A DNA stretch of 23,087 bases from CAYOEZ01 sp964402955 (GCA_964402955.1 CAYOEZ010000055.1:1-23087), one strand, 5' to 3'. Shown: positions 8,139 through 16,224, numbered from the stretch's first letter. The notes: a model not told the origin generated them from the sequence alone. Numbers and translations are program-made.

Positions 8139-9724
8139 AGCCATCGGTCATTGTGATCATGTTCGATGCGTTGCGGGCCGACTGCGCTCCCGGCGCAGCC
8201 GCCAGCGCGCACCTGCGCAGCCTGGGTCTCAAACCGCCGCGGCTGGAAACATTCAGCCGTCTCGTCGAGGGGGCGTGCACCTTCAGCCAGGCCATTGCCT
8301 GCGCGCCCTACACCACCCCCTGCGCAGCCAGCATCCTGACCGGCCTCCTGCCGCCCGAGCACGGCGTACGGTCATTCAGCGCCACATCGTTGAGCAGCGA
8401 CGTGCGCAGCCTGGCCGCGATTCTGGGCGCGGCCGGTTATGCCACCTGCGCCATGAGCGATCGGCACCAAGTGCTCCAGCCCATGGGCCTGCTCAAGGAC
8501 TTCCAGACCATTGTGCCCAATGACGACGAGGCATTGGCGTGGTGGGACAGCTATGGCTCCACGCCGCGCTTGCTCTTCCTGCATCTCTGGGACGCACACA
8601 AGCCCTACGGCATGCCGGTCAGCCGGGCCTACCGCTCATCCTACCCGGCAATCATCCAGCAATGGCAGGAACGGCTGCACGCGCGTGGTCTTCCACCGCC
8701 GCACGGCGACAAACTGGACGACGATGAAGAGCGCCAACTGGTCTACCAGATGCAGTATGCCTGGGAAGATGCCCTGGGGATAAAAGCAGGCCTCGAAACA
8801 TACCTTGATGGGCTGCAAATATTCGATCGCGGCCGCCTGCACGATCTGGCCGGCGCCTTCGCGGCGCGCCATATGCTGGAAGAGTCGGTCAGCGTGATTC
8901 TGGCCGACCACGGCGAAGGTCGCGATATGGCGCCGTCGCAGCGGCTCTGCCACGGCAGCACACTGTGCGATGATCAGTTGCGCATCCCGCTCTACGTGCG
9001 CCTGCCCGGCGCAGGCAACAGGCGCACGATCGGCCAGCAAGTGTCCGAAGCTGACGTCACGCCCACAATTCTTGACGCGCTGGGGTTGCTCGCTGAGCGC
9101 ACAGCGCCACGTTCCAGCTACAACGGGCAGTCGCTGCTGCCGCTCATGCAGGGTCAAACCATCGCCGAGCGCCCCGCCTATGCCGAATTCTGGACGCTCA
9201 CCCACACCCCTGCGGCCGGCGACCCGGCATTCCATCCCGATGTCTCATCCATCCTGCGCTTTCGCATGGTACGCTACGGGCAGCGCAAGTTCTTCCTGGC
9301 CGGGCAGCCTTTCGCCCAGAGTGAGCTGCAGGGCATGTCACAGGACGGGGTTGTGCGCGCTGTCGCGCGCCGGCTACTGGGGCGGTTGGAGCAATCAGAC
9401 GACGCAGCCGCATGGCTGCCCATTTTACAGAATCCGGCGCTGGCCGAGACGGAGCGACACAAGGCGCTGCTACGCCACATTGAGGGTTCGTTCGAGTACA
9501 AGCAGCTACACAAGTATGCCATCTATGACCTGAGCGGCGACCCGCTGGAAGTCCAGCCAACCGATCCACGCGCTCGCCCTGCCGATTGGGCGGCCTACCA
9601 GCAACAGATCGACGTGATGTCCGCCATCGACCGCTGCGCCCGCCCTGGCGAGCCGCTCCTGACCAACGAGGCCGACGAACAGGTCATTCTCAAGCGGCTG
9701 CAAGACCTGGGCTACGTGGAGTAA
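8135..9724 (+). CDS. Alkaline-phosphatase-superfamily (sulfatase-like) protein, paralogue 3
   Basis: This protein has 529 residues and is closest in style to paralogue 1 (shared RLHDL, YNGxSLLPLM and HIEGS-type segments). Ligands are D11, D258/H259 (ILADHGEG) and H273, with T60 at the nucleophile position in YTTPCAASILTG. The DUF4214-like patch begins at about residue 404 (VVRAVARRLLGR). The end is RLQDLGYVE, as in paralogue 1. No signal peptide or membrane helix is present, so it is cytoplasmic, unlike most true sulfatases. The start overlaps the stop of paralogue 2 (ATGA at 8135-8138). It closes the glycosyltransferase/phosphatase block: a 46-base gap follows before the PP-loop genes. Whether the three copies are redundant or act on different positions of the glycan cannot be told. 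Confidence 0.85.
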   Translation: MKPSVIVIMFDALRADCAPGAAASAHLRSLGLKPPRLETFSRLVEGACTFSQAIACAPYTTPCAASILTGLLPPEHGVRSFSATSLSSDVRSLAAILGAAGYATCAMSDRHQVLQPMGLLKDFQTIVPNDDEALAWWDSYGSTPRLLFLHLWDAHKPYGMPVSRAYRSSYPAIIQQWQERLHARGLPPPHGDKLDDDEERQLVYQMQYAWEDALGIKAGLETYLDGLQIFDRGRLHDLAGAFAARHMLEESVSVILADHGEGRDMAPSQRLCHGSTLCDDQLRIPLYVRLPGAGNRRTIGQQVSEADVTPTILDALGLLAERTAPRSSYNGQSLLPLMQGQTIAERPAYAEFWTLTHTPAAGDPAFHPDVSSILRFRMVRYGQRKFFLAGQPFAQSELQGMSQDGVVRAVARRLLGRLEQSDDAAAWLPILQNPALAETERHKALLRHIEGSFEYKQLHKYAIYDLSGDPLEVQPTDPRARPADWAAYQQQIDVMSAIDRCARPGEPLLTNEADEQVILKRLQDLGYVE

Positions 9725-9770
9725 CAGCCAGCCGCGTAGCGCGACGCATCTATAGCTGAAAGGGGTACAT

Positions 9771-11039
9771 ATGTCCCTCGTCACCGTCAGCGCGCCGAGG
9801 CGCTACACCCATCACGACTGGCCAGCCATCGCCGCCACGATCGACGCCGCTGGCCGCCGCCATGACATCGTCTACCGCGCCTCACAGGCGCCACTGGCCG
9901 AGGACGCGTCGCCATTTGTCATTCTCGCCCTCTTGCCCGCCATGAAGCTTGGCGTCCCGCTGCGCGTTGCTGCGCCAGTGTCACGCCTCCTGCTCGAGCA
10001 ATTGGATCAGACGCAGGACGTGATCATGTCGCAACTGCCCGACATGCACAAGATCGCCGTCGATGCCACGGCCGCGCCTTCTAGCACGGCCCAGACGCAA
10101 CGCGGCGTCGGCTGCTTCTTCAGCGGAGGCGTCGATTCGACCTACACCGTCCTCACGCGCCGTGAGCAGATCGACCACCTGCTGTTCGTGCACGGCTTCG
10201 ACATCCCGCTGAGCAACACCACGCTGCGCCAGACCGTCGCCGCCGCCATCCGCCACGAAGCCCGTGCGTTGGCAAAGCCCGTCATCGAGGTCGAGACGAA
10301 TGCTCGCGACCTGGTCAGCGCGTACGTCAAGGACTGGGCGGTGGGCATTGGTCCGGCCGCGGCCGGCGTCGCCTACCTGCTGTCGCCGTTCCTGCACACG
10401 GTGTACATGGCCAGTGGCGTCGACTATGGCGTCAAGCCATATGCCCAGCAGTTTCAACAGTGGTATCAGGCGTTCAACACACCGCTGATGCAGATTGCCG
10501 ACGATGGCCGGGAAGCAACGCGCTTCCAGAAAGTCGCGCTGCTGGCGCAAAACGAGACGGCGCTGTGTTGGCTGCGCGTCTGCTATGAAAACCCGCACGA
10601 CCTGTACAACTGCGGCCATTGCCCCAAGTGCCTGCACACGATGCTCTCTCTCCACATCCTGGGCGCGCTGGAGCGGTGCGCTACCTTTCCGCACACAATC
10701 GACCTGCAGGCTGTGCGCCAGGCCATCCCAACCAGCGGTGAGATTGTTTTTTTCATTCAGACCCTGGCTGCGGCAAGGAAGCTGGGCGCACACCCCGAGA
10801 TCGTTCAAGCCCTGATGGACTGCCTGGGGATCGAAGGCGCTGCAACCGAACTGGACCTCAACGCCATCCAGTTACATCTGGCGCACAAGCAGAGCAAGGC
10901 GCTGCGCTTGCAACTGGCGCAGATCACACACTCGCGCTCGTGGCGGTGGACCGCGCCGCTGCGCGCTGCAAGTCGCCTGGCGCGCGCCTGGCGTGTATCT
11001 CCACCCTGGAAAAAGCCAATAAGCAGCCACATGCGCTGA
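9771..11039 (+). CDS. QueC-like PP-loop ATPase, paralogue 1
   Basis: This protein has 422 residues. Residues 1-105 form a family-specific N-terminal domain (VTVSAP near the start, LALLPAMKLGVPLRV around 46-60) with no function I recognise. The PP-loop follows: SGGVDS at 118-123 is the intact ATP-pyrophosphatase signature. VIEVETN and a HGFDI strand follow. Cys271, 281, 284 and 287 form C-x9-C-x2-C-x2-C (YNCGHCPKC), very like the zinc site of QueC (7-cyano-7-deazaguanine synthase). The C-terminus carries a short coiled coil and the tail SRSWRWTAPLR, a motif I know from glycosyltransferases in polysaccharide loci. A good ribosome binding site (AAAGGGG at 9759) decides the start. It probably activates a carboxylate with ATP. 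The absence of queD, queE or folE nearby argues against a role in queuosine. The substrate is unknown. Confidence 0.8.
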   Translation: MSLVTVSAPRRYTHHDWPAIAATIDAAGRRHDIVYRASQAPLAEDASPFVILALLPAMKLGVPLRVAAPVSRLLLEQLDQTQDVIMSQLPDMHKIAVDATAAPSSTAQTQRGVGCFFSGGVDSTYTVLTRREQIDHLLFVHGFDIPLSNTTLRQTVAAAIRHEARALAKPVIEVETNARDLVSAYVKDWAVGIGPAAAGVAYLLSPFLHTVYMASGVDYGVKPYAQQFQQWYQAFNTPLMQIADDGREATRFQKVALLAQNETALCWLRVCYENPHDLYNCGHCPKCLHTMLSLHILGALERCATFPHTIDLQAVRQAIPTSGEIVFFIQTLAAARKLGAHPEIVQALMDCLGIEGAATELDLNAIQLHLAHKQSKALRLQLAQITHSRSWRWTAPLRAASRLARAWRVSPPWKKPISSHMR

Positions 11040-11055
11040 GCCGAGGTAAGTAAGA

Positions 11056-12288
11056 ATGAGCAGCACAGTGACCGTGAGCGCCCCTCAGATAACGACCGAC
11101 CGAGGTCGGGAGAGATTGTCGGCCTGTGTCGAGATTGAAGGCCGCGCCTGCGAGATTTACTTCCAGTCGTCGGCCGGCCACTTGTCGGCAAGCGCCGACC
11201 CGTTCCTAGCTGCTGCGCTTCTGCCGGCGATGAGCCGCGGCGCGCCCATCCGGCTTGCCGGGCCAGTGTCGTCCCGGCTGGTCGAGAATGTCTCGGTCAT
11301 CCAGGACATCATCACCACCTGGTACAAGACGTTCAGGCCCGTTCCGGTTGCGGCAGCCAGCCTTGCCACATATCCGCCACAGGCAGAGCGCGGCGCAGCA
11401 TGCACCTTCAGCGGCGACGTTGATTCGTTCTACAGTGTTTTGCAGCATCAGACGGAGCTTGCCGCCCTCGTCGCCGTCCACGGCTTCGCTATCCCCGTGA
11501 CTGACCGCGCCGCCTGGAGTGCAGCAATGCAGATGCTGCACGCGGCCGCTGGCGAGCTGCACAAGCCGATCATCGAGGTTGAGACCAATGTGTGCGCACT
11601 GCTCGATCCCTACACCTCATGGGAAGAGCAGAGCTCGGGCGCCGCCGTGGCCAGCGTGGCCCTCGCCCTTGCGCCACAATTCAGCCTGATGTATGTGGCT
11701 GCCCCGTTGCCCTACACCCACCTCGCGCCCCGGGGTACGCACCCGCTGCTCGACCCGCTGTGGAGCAACGACGTGGTCGAGATTGTCCACGACGGCGCCG
11801 AGACCAGCCGCTGGCAGAAACTGGAGGCGATCTGCACACATGAGACGGCGCGCCGCTGGCTGTGTTCGCACGCTGGCAATTCGTGCGGCCACTGCCCCGA
11901 CTGCCTGTGCCTGATGGCCTATCTCAACGTTCTCGGCATTCAAGAGCAGTTTGCAGCCGTGAATGTCCCGCTCAACCTCGATGAGCTGGCGCACATGGAT
12001 ATTGCCGACTACACCACACGCGCCAACGCCGAGCTTCTCTACGACGCGATCGTGCAGAAAGGGACGGCGCGGGCCATTGCACAGGCGCTGCGCGCCGGGC
12101 TAAAGCTGCCTGCCGCTTATGACGAGAACAAGAAGAACGAGCAAGAGCTGCGCCTGGCGACAGCCCGCATTACGCAGTTGCGCGCCCGGGTTCACCATGT
12201 GGACTCGTCGCGCTCGTGGCGGCTGACCGCGCCGCTGCGCACCGTGGCCGCAACCGCAAGACGGCTATCGGGAAAGAGGGCGACATGA
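11056..12288 (+). CDS. QueC-like PP-loop protein, paralogue 2 (altered P-loop)
   Basis: This protein has 410 residues with the same layout as its neighbours: N-terminal domain (AAALLPAMSRGAPIRLAG), PP-loop domain, cysteine cluster and SRSWRLTAPLR tail. It differs in two places. The P-loop reads SGDVDS (119-124), with Asp in place of the second Gly, which should crowd or repel the ATP phosphates. The cysteine spacing is C270-x6-C277-x2-C280-x2-C283, because the loop before NSCGHC is shortened. The IEVETN, GTHPLLDPLW and EIVHDG segments are intact, so the fold should be kept. It may be a catalytically weak or regulatory partner of an active paralogue. The start is 16 bases after the previous stop, with GAGG at 11043-11046. 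The stop overlaps the next start (ATGA at 12285-12288). Confidence 0.78.
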   Translation: MSSTVTVSAPQITTDRGRERLSACVEIEGRACEIYFQSSAGHLSASADPFLAAALLPAMSRGAPIRLAGPVSSRLVENVSVIQDIITTWYKTFRPVPVAAASLATYPPQAERGAACTFSGDVDSFYSVLQHQTELAALVAVHGFAIPVTDRAAWSAAMQMLHAAAGELHKPIIEVETNVCALLDPYTSWEEQSSGAAVASVALALAPQFSLMYVAAPLPYTHLAPRGTHPLLDPLWSNDVVEIVHDGAETSRWQKLEAICTHETARRWLCSHAGNSCGHCPDCLCLMAYLNVLGIQEQFAAVNVPLNLDELAHMDIADYTTRANAELLYDAIVQKGTARAIAQALRAGLKLPAAYDENKKNEQELRLATARITQLRARVHHVDSSRSWRLTAPLRTVAATARRLSGKRAT

Positions 12289-13523
12289 AACCTGTAACGG
12301 TCAGTGCACCCAGACACTACATCGATCACGGCTGGCAAACCATCGCCGCCCGCATTACGATCGAGGGGCGCCGCTACAACATCCGCTATCGTTCATCACA
12401 AGGCCCGCTGGCAAGCGGCAGCGAGCCATTCGCCGTGGCCGCACTGTTGCCGGCGATGGCTCTGGGCATTCCCCTCCGGCTTGAGCAGGGCATTTCGCCG
12501 CGCATGATCCACAATCTTCAGCAGGTTCAAGACATCATCTCCACCTGGTACAGCGAGTATCAGCGCATTCCCATCCAGGCCGGCGTGTCCGCTGCCGCCC
12601 CGGCTGCGCCCGACAGAGCGATCGCCTGCTTCTATTCGGGAGGCGTTGACTCATCGTACACCGTCCTCAAGCGCCGGGCCGAGATCGAGCGCCTGGTCTT
12701 CATCCATGGTTTCGACATCCGGCTCAGCGACACAGCATTCCGCACAAGAGTATCGGGCGAGATGCGCCAGGCCGCCGCCGAGTGGGGCAAGCCGCTGATT
12801 GAGGTGGAGACCAACGTGCGCGACTTGCTCGATGGTTATTGCGACTGGGACCGGCACTCGCACGGCGCGGCGCTGGCTGGCGTCGCCCTGGCGCTGTCGC
12901 CGCAGATTAAGAAGATGTTCATCGCTTCCGATTTCGCCTATGACCAGTTGACGCCGCTCGGCTCGCATCCGTTGCTCACCCCGCTGTGGGGCGCTGAGCA
13001 TATGCAAATGGCACACGATGGCAGCGACGTCGTGCGCTGGGAAAAACTTGAGTACATTCTGCATGACGAAACAGTGCGACAACGCCTGCGCGCCTGTTGG
13101 CGGCACCCCAACGGGCAGTACAACTGCGGCGAATGCCGCAAGTGCGTGCGCATCCTCGTCTGTCTGCGTCTCTTTGGCCTCGAGGGGCAGGTGCCCACGT
13201 TTGAGCACCAACTCGACATCGACGGGCTGGCGCACACCCCCCAGATCGGCGCCGGCAACTACGAGACGACTGAAGCCCTGATTTGCTTTGCCGAGAGCCG
13301 GGGCGGCGATCCCGCGGTCATTGCGGCGCTGCGAGCGTCGCTCGCATGCACAACGCCCGAGCAGAAACAATGGTTCTTCCTGGACATGCGCCAGCGGACG
13401 CGCGCCATTGCCCGCCTGGAAGCCCGGCTCAACCTGATGCTCTCGTCGCGCTCCTGGCGCTGGACAGCGCCCTTGCGCGCCGCTGCCCGGGTGTTGCGCA
13501 GTCTGGAGAGGAGGCCATCATGA
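12285..13523 (+). CDS. QueC-like PP-loop ATPase, paralogue 3
   Basis: This protein has 412 residues from the ATG at 12285, which overlaps the previous stop. A start further upstream would lie inside the preceding gene and before the conserved KPVTVSAP beginning of the family. The P-loop is intact, SGGVDS at 118-123, and the metal site is Cys271, 281, 284, 287 (YNCGECRKC). HGFDI, LIEVETN and GSHPLLTPLW are all present. The tail is SRSWRWTAPLR followed by a basic amphipathic stretch. By the family this should bind ATP and a zinc ion and activate a carboxylate or similar group. Nothing in the sequence names the substrate. It is coupled to the next gene by another ATGA overlap, so paralogues 2, 3 and 4 are translated together. 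Confidence 0.8.
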   Translation: MKPVTVSAPRHYIDHGWQTIAARITIEGRRYNIRYRSSQGPLASGSEPFAVAALLPAMALGIPLRLEQGISPRMIHNLQQVQDIISTWYSEYQRIPIQAGVSAAAPAAPDRAIACFYSGGVDSSYTVLKRRAEIERLVFIHGFDIRLSDTAFRTRVSGEMRQAAAEWGKPLIEVETNVRDLLDGYCDWDRHSHGAALAGVALALSPQIKKMFIASDFAYDQLTPLGSHPLLTPLWGAEHMQMAHDGSDVVRWEKLEYILHDETVRQRLRACWRHPNGQYNCGECRKCVRILVCLRLFGLEGQVPTFEHQLDIDGLAHTPQIGAGNYETTEALICFAESRGGDPAVIAALRASLACTTPEQKQWFFLDMRQRTRAIARLEARLNLMLSSRSWRWTAPLRAAARVLRSLERRPS

Positions 13524-14803
13524 CGCAGGTGACAGTCGCCGCCCCCAGGCAGCAAGGCCAGCGCGGCTGCCCCGTGTTGTCGGCCACCATCGATGTTGAC
13601 GGCGACCGCCACAACATTTACATCCGCTCATCGCAAGGCCCGCTCACCGACGCCGCCGACCCCTTTGTCGCCCTCGCTCTGTTACCCGCCATGCGGCTTG
13701 GCGCGCCTCTACACATCGCTGGCCCGATTTCTCCCCGCCTGCTCAAACATCTCGATCAGATACAGGCCATCCTGGCAACGTGGAATCGCGACCTGAGCAC
13801 GGTCCCTGTCTCCGTTGCGGCTCAGGTGCACAGTGCGCCACCCACTGCGAGGGGTACAGGATGCTTCTTCTCCGGCGGCGTCGACTCGTCCTACTCAGCC
13901 CTGCAACACCAGAATGAGATCACGCACCTGATCCTGGTGCACGGCTTCGATGTTCCCACCGGCGCAAGCCCCTTGTGGCGCAAGATCGCCGCACACATCG
14001 GCGACGCCGCGGCGCAGTTGCACAAGCCGCTGATTGAGGTGGAAACCAACGCCCGCGCCCTGCTCGACATCTACGCCACGTGGGATACGCAGGCGAACGG
14101 CGCCGCCCTGGCCAGCGTGGCGCTCGCGCTTGCGCCCCAATTGCAGACGGTGTACATTGCAGGCGCCTACCCATATGATGTGCTGTTGCCCGGCGGGTCG
14201 CACCCGCTGCTTGACCTGCTGTGGAGCAATGAACATGTGGAGATCATCCACGACGCCGGCCCGGCCAACCGCTGGCAGAAACTGGAACAACTCGTTGCGT
14301 CGGGGACGGCGCTGAGCTGGTTGCGCGTGTGCTGGCACAATACGGACGGAGCGTACAACTGCGGGATCTGTCGCAAATGCCTTGCTGTGATGGCCTATCT
14401 GGAAGCTGCCGGCGCGCGGCAACGCTGCCCCACCTTCACGCGCACCCTCGACCTGGGAGCGCTCGCCAGCCAGCCCGTCGACGGTCCCGGCATACTCTAC
14501 CTGCGGCAGACGCTCCTCGCCGCGGTCGAGCGTCTTGGTACGCACCCTGAGATTGCAGACGCTATACGTACAAGCATTAACCAGCCCTCCCCAGACCCCC
14601 GTGGTCTCGGAGACTACGGGGGTCTGGGGAGTCTGCAGCGCATCGCCGACCTGGAGGCGGAGACCGAGAAGGCAGAGAGGCGCCTCTGCAAGCTCAGGGC
14701 GCGCCTGCGTCACATGGAGCAATCACGCTCATGGCGTTTGACGGCGCCACTGCGGCGAGCGGCCGATCTGGCGCGGCAACTGCACGACAAGAAGGAAACT
14801 TAG
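13520..14803 (+). CDS. QueC-like PP-loop ATPase, paralogue 4, with palindromic insert
   Basis: This protein has 427 residues. The start at 13520 has a strong ribosome binding site (GAGGAGG just upstream) and matches the family N-terminus (TQVTVAAP). The P-loop is SGGVDS at 118-123 and the metal site is Cys271, 281, 284, 287 (YNCGICRKC), at exactly the same residue numbers as paralogues 1, 3 and 5. Between the PP-loop domain and the C-terminal coil, residues about 356-371 are encoded by a near-perfect DNA palindrome (14587-14631) that adds a Gly/Pro-rich stretch not seen in the sisters and keeps the frame. A charged coiled coil (LEAETEKAERRL) and the SRSWRLTAPLR tail follow. The role is as for the other copies: ATP-dependent activation of an unknown substrate in glycan synthesis. 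Confidence 0.8.
   Translation: MTQVTVAAPRQQGQRGCPVLSATIDVDGDRHNIYIRSSQGPLTDAADPFVALALLPAMRLGAPLHIAGPISPRLLKHLDQIQAILATWNRDLSTVPVSVAAQVHSAPPTARGTGCFFSGGVDSSYSALQHQNEITHLILVHGFDVPTGASPLWRKIAAHIGDAAAQLHKPLIEVETNARALLDIYATWDTQANGAALASVALALAPQLQTVYIAGAYPYDVLLPGGSHPLLDLLWSNEHVEIIHDAGPANRWQKLEQLVASGTALSWLRVCWHNTDGAYNCGICRKCLAVMAYLEAAGARQRCPTFTRTLDLGALASQPVDGPGILYLRQTLLAAVERLGTHPEIADAIRTSINQPSPDPRGLGDYGGLGSLQRIADLEAETEKAERRLCKLRARLRHMEQSRSWRLTAPLRRAADLARQLHDKKET
14587..14631. repeat. 45-base near-perfect palindrome inside a coding sequence
   Basis: The left arm 14587-14602 is an exact reverse complement of the right arm 14616-14631 (16 of 16 bases, beginning CTCCCCAGAC and ending GTCTGGGGAG). The middle continues the stem with one G-T pair and four more matching pairs, leaving a 3-base loop. 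As RNA it would form a very stable hairpin of about 21 pairs inside the message of PP-loop paralogue 4. It keeps the frame and lies in an interdomain linker. It resembles small palindromic elements that insert in genes (as known for RPE elements in Rickettsia), but no second copy is seen in this window. Confidence 0.85.
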
Positions 14804-14813
14804 CTGGTGTGGT

Positions 14814-14821
14814 GGAAGGAG
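14814..14821 (+). promoter_or_regulatory. Ribosome binding site that decides the start of the pyruvyl-transferase-family gene
   Basis: GGAAGGAG lies 8 bases before the ATG at 14830. The reading frame stays open back to 14731, inside the preceding gene, but only the ATG at 14830 has a good site, so it is chosen as the start. Confidence 0.7.
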
Positions 14822-14829
14822 ATGCCCGC

Positions 14830-16224
14830 ATGCCAAGCATTGCGCGGGGCGAGAACACCGCTGCCAATGGTCAAGCCGTGACTTTCTTCGCCCGCCCTGA
14901 AACCAGGCAGAAGCTCGAAGATAGCGCCCGGCCCAAGGTCATCCTCATCGGCAGCTTTTCCGGGCCGAAAAACTTCGGCGACATGCTGCAACTGCGCGCT
15001 GCGCTGCGCTGGCACGAGACGAGAGAGCGCGGCCTGGTCATCTGCCCGCTGCACAATCTGGCCAGGGCATGGCCGCCCGAACACCTGCAGCAGCTTGCGC
15101 GAGTGTTTGGCACGAACGATTGGCTATTCTGCGACAAAAGCAGCGACAGCACATATGCCGTGGCTCTGGGTCTGCAGCGGCTGACAGTCGGCATACGCGG
15201 GCGGTGCACTCTCCACGTCTACGGCGGAGGGTTTTTCAACAGCCTGTGGGGACAGCGTACCCTTGCACGCATCGAGGCGACGCTGGATGAGATGGTTCCC
15301 GAGCACTACATCATCTCTGGCCAGCAGGTGGGTCAGGAGTTCGCTGCCACGCTTGCTACGCATTGCCGCAGCTACCAGCCCGACATCATCGGCTGCCGCG
15401 ACGAGGAAAGCGTCGCCATCCTGCGCCAGCACGGGCTTGACGTGCAGTTCTCGGGCGACGACGCCTTCGAGGAGTTGGTCGAGGCAGCATCCGGCCCCCT
15501 CCCTCCGCCCGCTGACAGAGCGCAGGGAGAGGAAAACACGCGGCCATATGCCCTCTATCTCAATTCCTCCAACTACGTCGTATCCGCACCAACAACGCGA
15601 ACAGCACTGGAGGCGATCGAGAACTGCATAGGCCTCCTCATGCAACACGCTGGGAGCGGAGCGCCGCCGTTGCTCATCGAAGCTTACTGCGATGACAACT
15701 CGCTCATTCAGGACACGCTGGCCACCATCAAGAAAACGCGCTTTGCGACGGCGCTCTCCGCGTCGACGCGGCTCGATCTGGTGGACTGCTTCGAACGCAA
15801 CTGCCTCAACGAGGCCGCTGCCATGCTGCGCCGATGCCAGCTTGCGGTCTCTACATCGTACCATGTGACGCTCTTCCTGAAGATACTGGGCGTCCCGGTC
15901 TACTTTCTAAGCTTCAACGACTATTACCGGCAGAAAAAACAGGGACTTGGCGACACACAGGCGTCGCTTGAGGAATTCCTGCGTGCTCCTCGCCTCCCGG
16001 CAGAGACAACCGACGCGTCTTTATCCCGGCATCTTGCGGCGCGTGTCTCCTGGTTCGACCAGCTCGATGCAGTACTGGCAGCGCCGCCGCAGGACGCGCG
16101 CCTCCTGGCGCGGGCGCTCGCTTCGTTGGAGCATCTGCGGCAGCAGCGTAGCGGCGCGCGCGTCTCGCCATCGCCCAGCCTCTGGCGCAAGCTTACGGCG
16201 TGGCTGCAGCGCGGCAGCAAGTAG
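14830..16224 (+). CDS. Polysaccharide pyruvyl transferase family protein
   Basis: This protein has 464 residues with the family pattern of CsaB/WcaK-like proteins. The N-terminal glycine-rich strand GSFSGPKNFGDMLQL lies at about 41-55, followed by a GGGFFNSLWG strand, ISGQQVGQ, CRDEES, SGDDAF and a C-terminal STSYHVTLFLKILGVPVYF with H345 in the catalytic position. These GT-B-fold enzymes move pyruvate from phosphoenolpyruvate onto a sugar as a ketal, adding a carboxylate to the glycan. The usual Arg two residues before the His (RxH) is Ser here (SYH), a variant found in divergent members, so pyruvyl transfer is likely but not certain. The protein ends in a basic amphipathic helix (LWRKLTAWLQRGSK). 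It follows PP-loop paralogue 4 after 26 bases and fits the surface-glycan operon. Confidence 0.75.
   Translation: MPSIARGENTAANGQAVTFFARPETRQKLEDSARPKVILIGSFSGPKNFGDMLQLRAALRWHETRERGLVICPLHNLARAWPPEHLQQLARVFGTNDWLFCDKSSDSTYAVALGLQRLTVGIRGRCTLHVYGGGFFNSLWGQRTLARIEATLDEMVPEHYIISGQQVGQEFAATLATHCRSYQPDIIGCRDEESVAILRQHGLDVQFSGDDAFEELVEAASGPLPPPADRAQGEENTRPYALYLNSSNYVVSAPTTRTALEAIENCIGLLMQHAGSGAPPLLIEAYCDDNSLIQDTLATIKKTRFATALSASTRLDLVDCFERNCLNEAAAMLRRCQLAVSTSYHVTLFLKILGVPVYFLSFNDYYRQKKQGLGDTQASLEEFLRAPRLPAETTDASLSRHLAARVSWFDQLDAVLAAPPQDARLLARALASLEHLRQQRSGARVSPSPSLWRKLTAWLQRGSK

Noticed and set aside
9771..14803. A queuosine or deazapurine biosynthesis operon
   Set aside because: The PP-loop genes resemble QueC in motif and Cys site, but there is no queD, queE, folE or deazapurine partner, and the extra N-terminal domain and tail are foreign to QueC.
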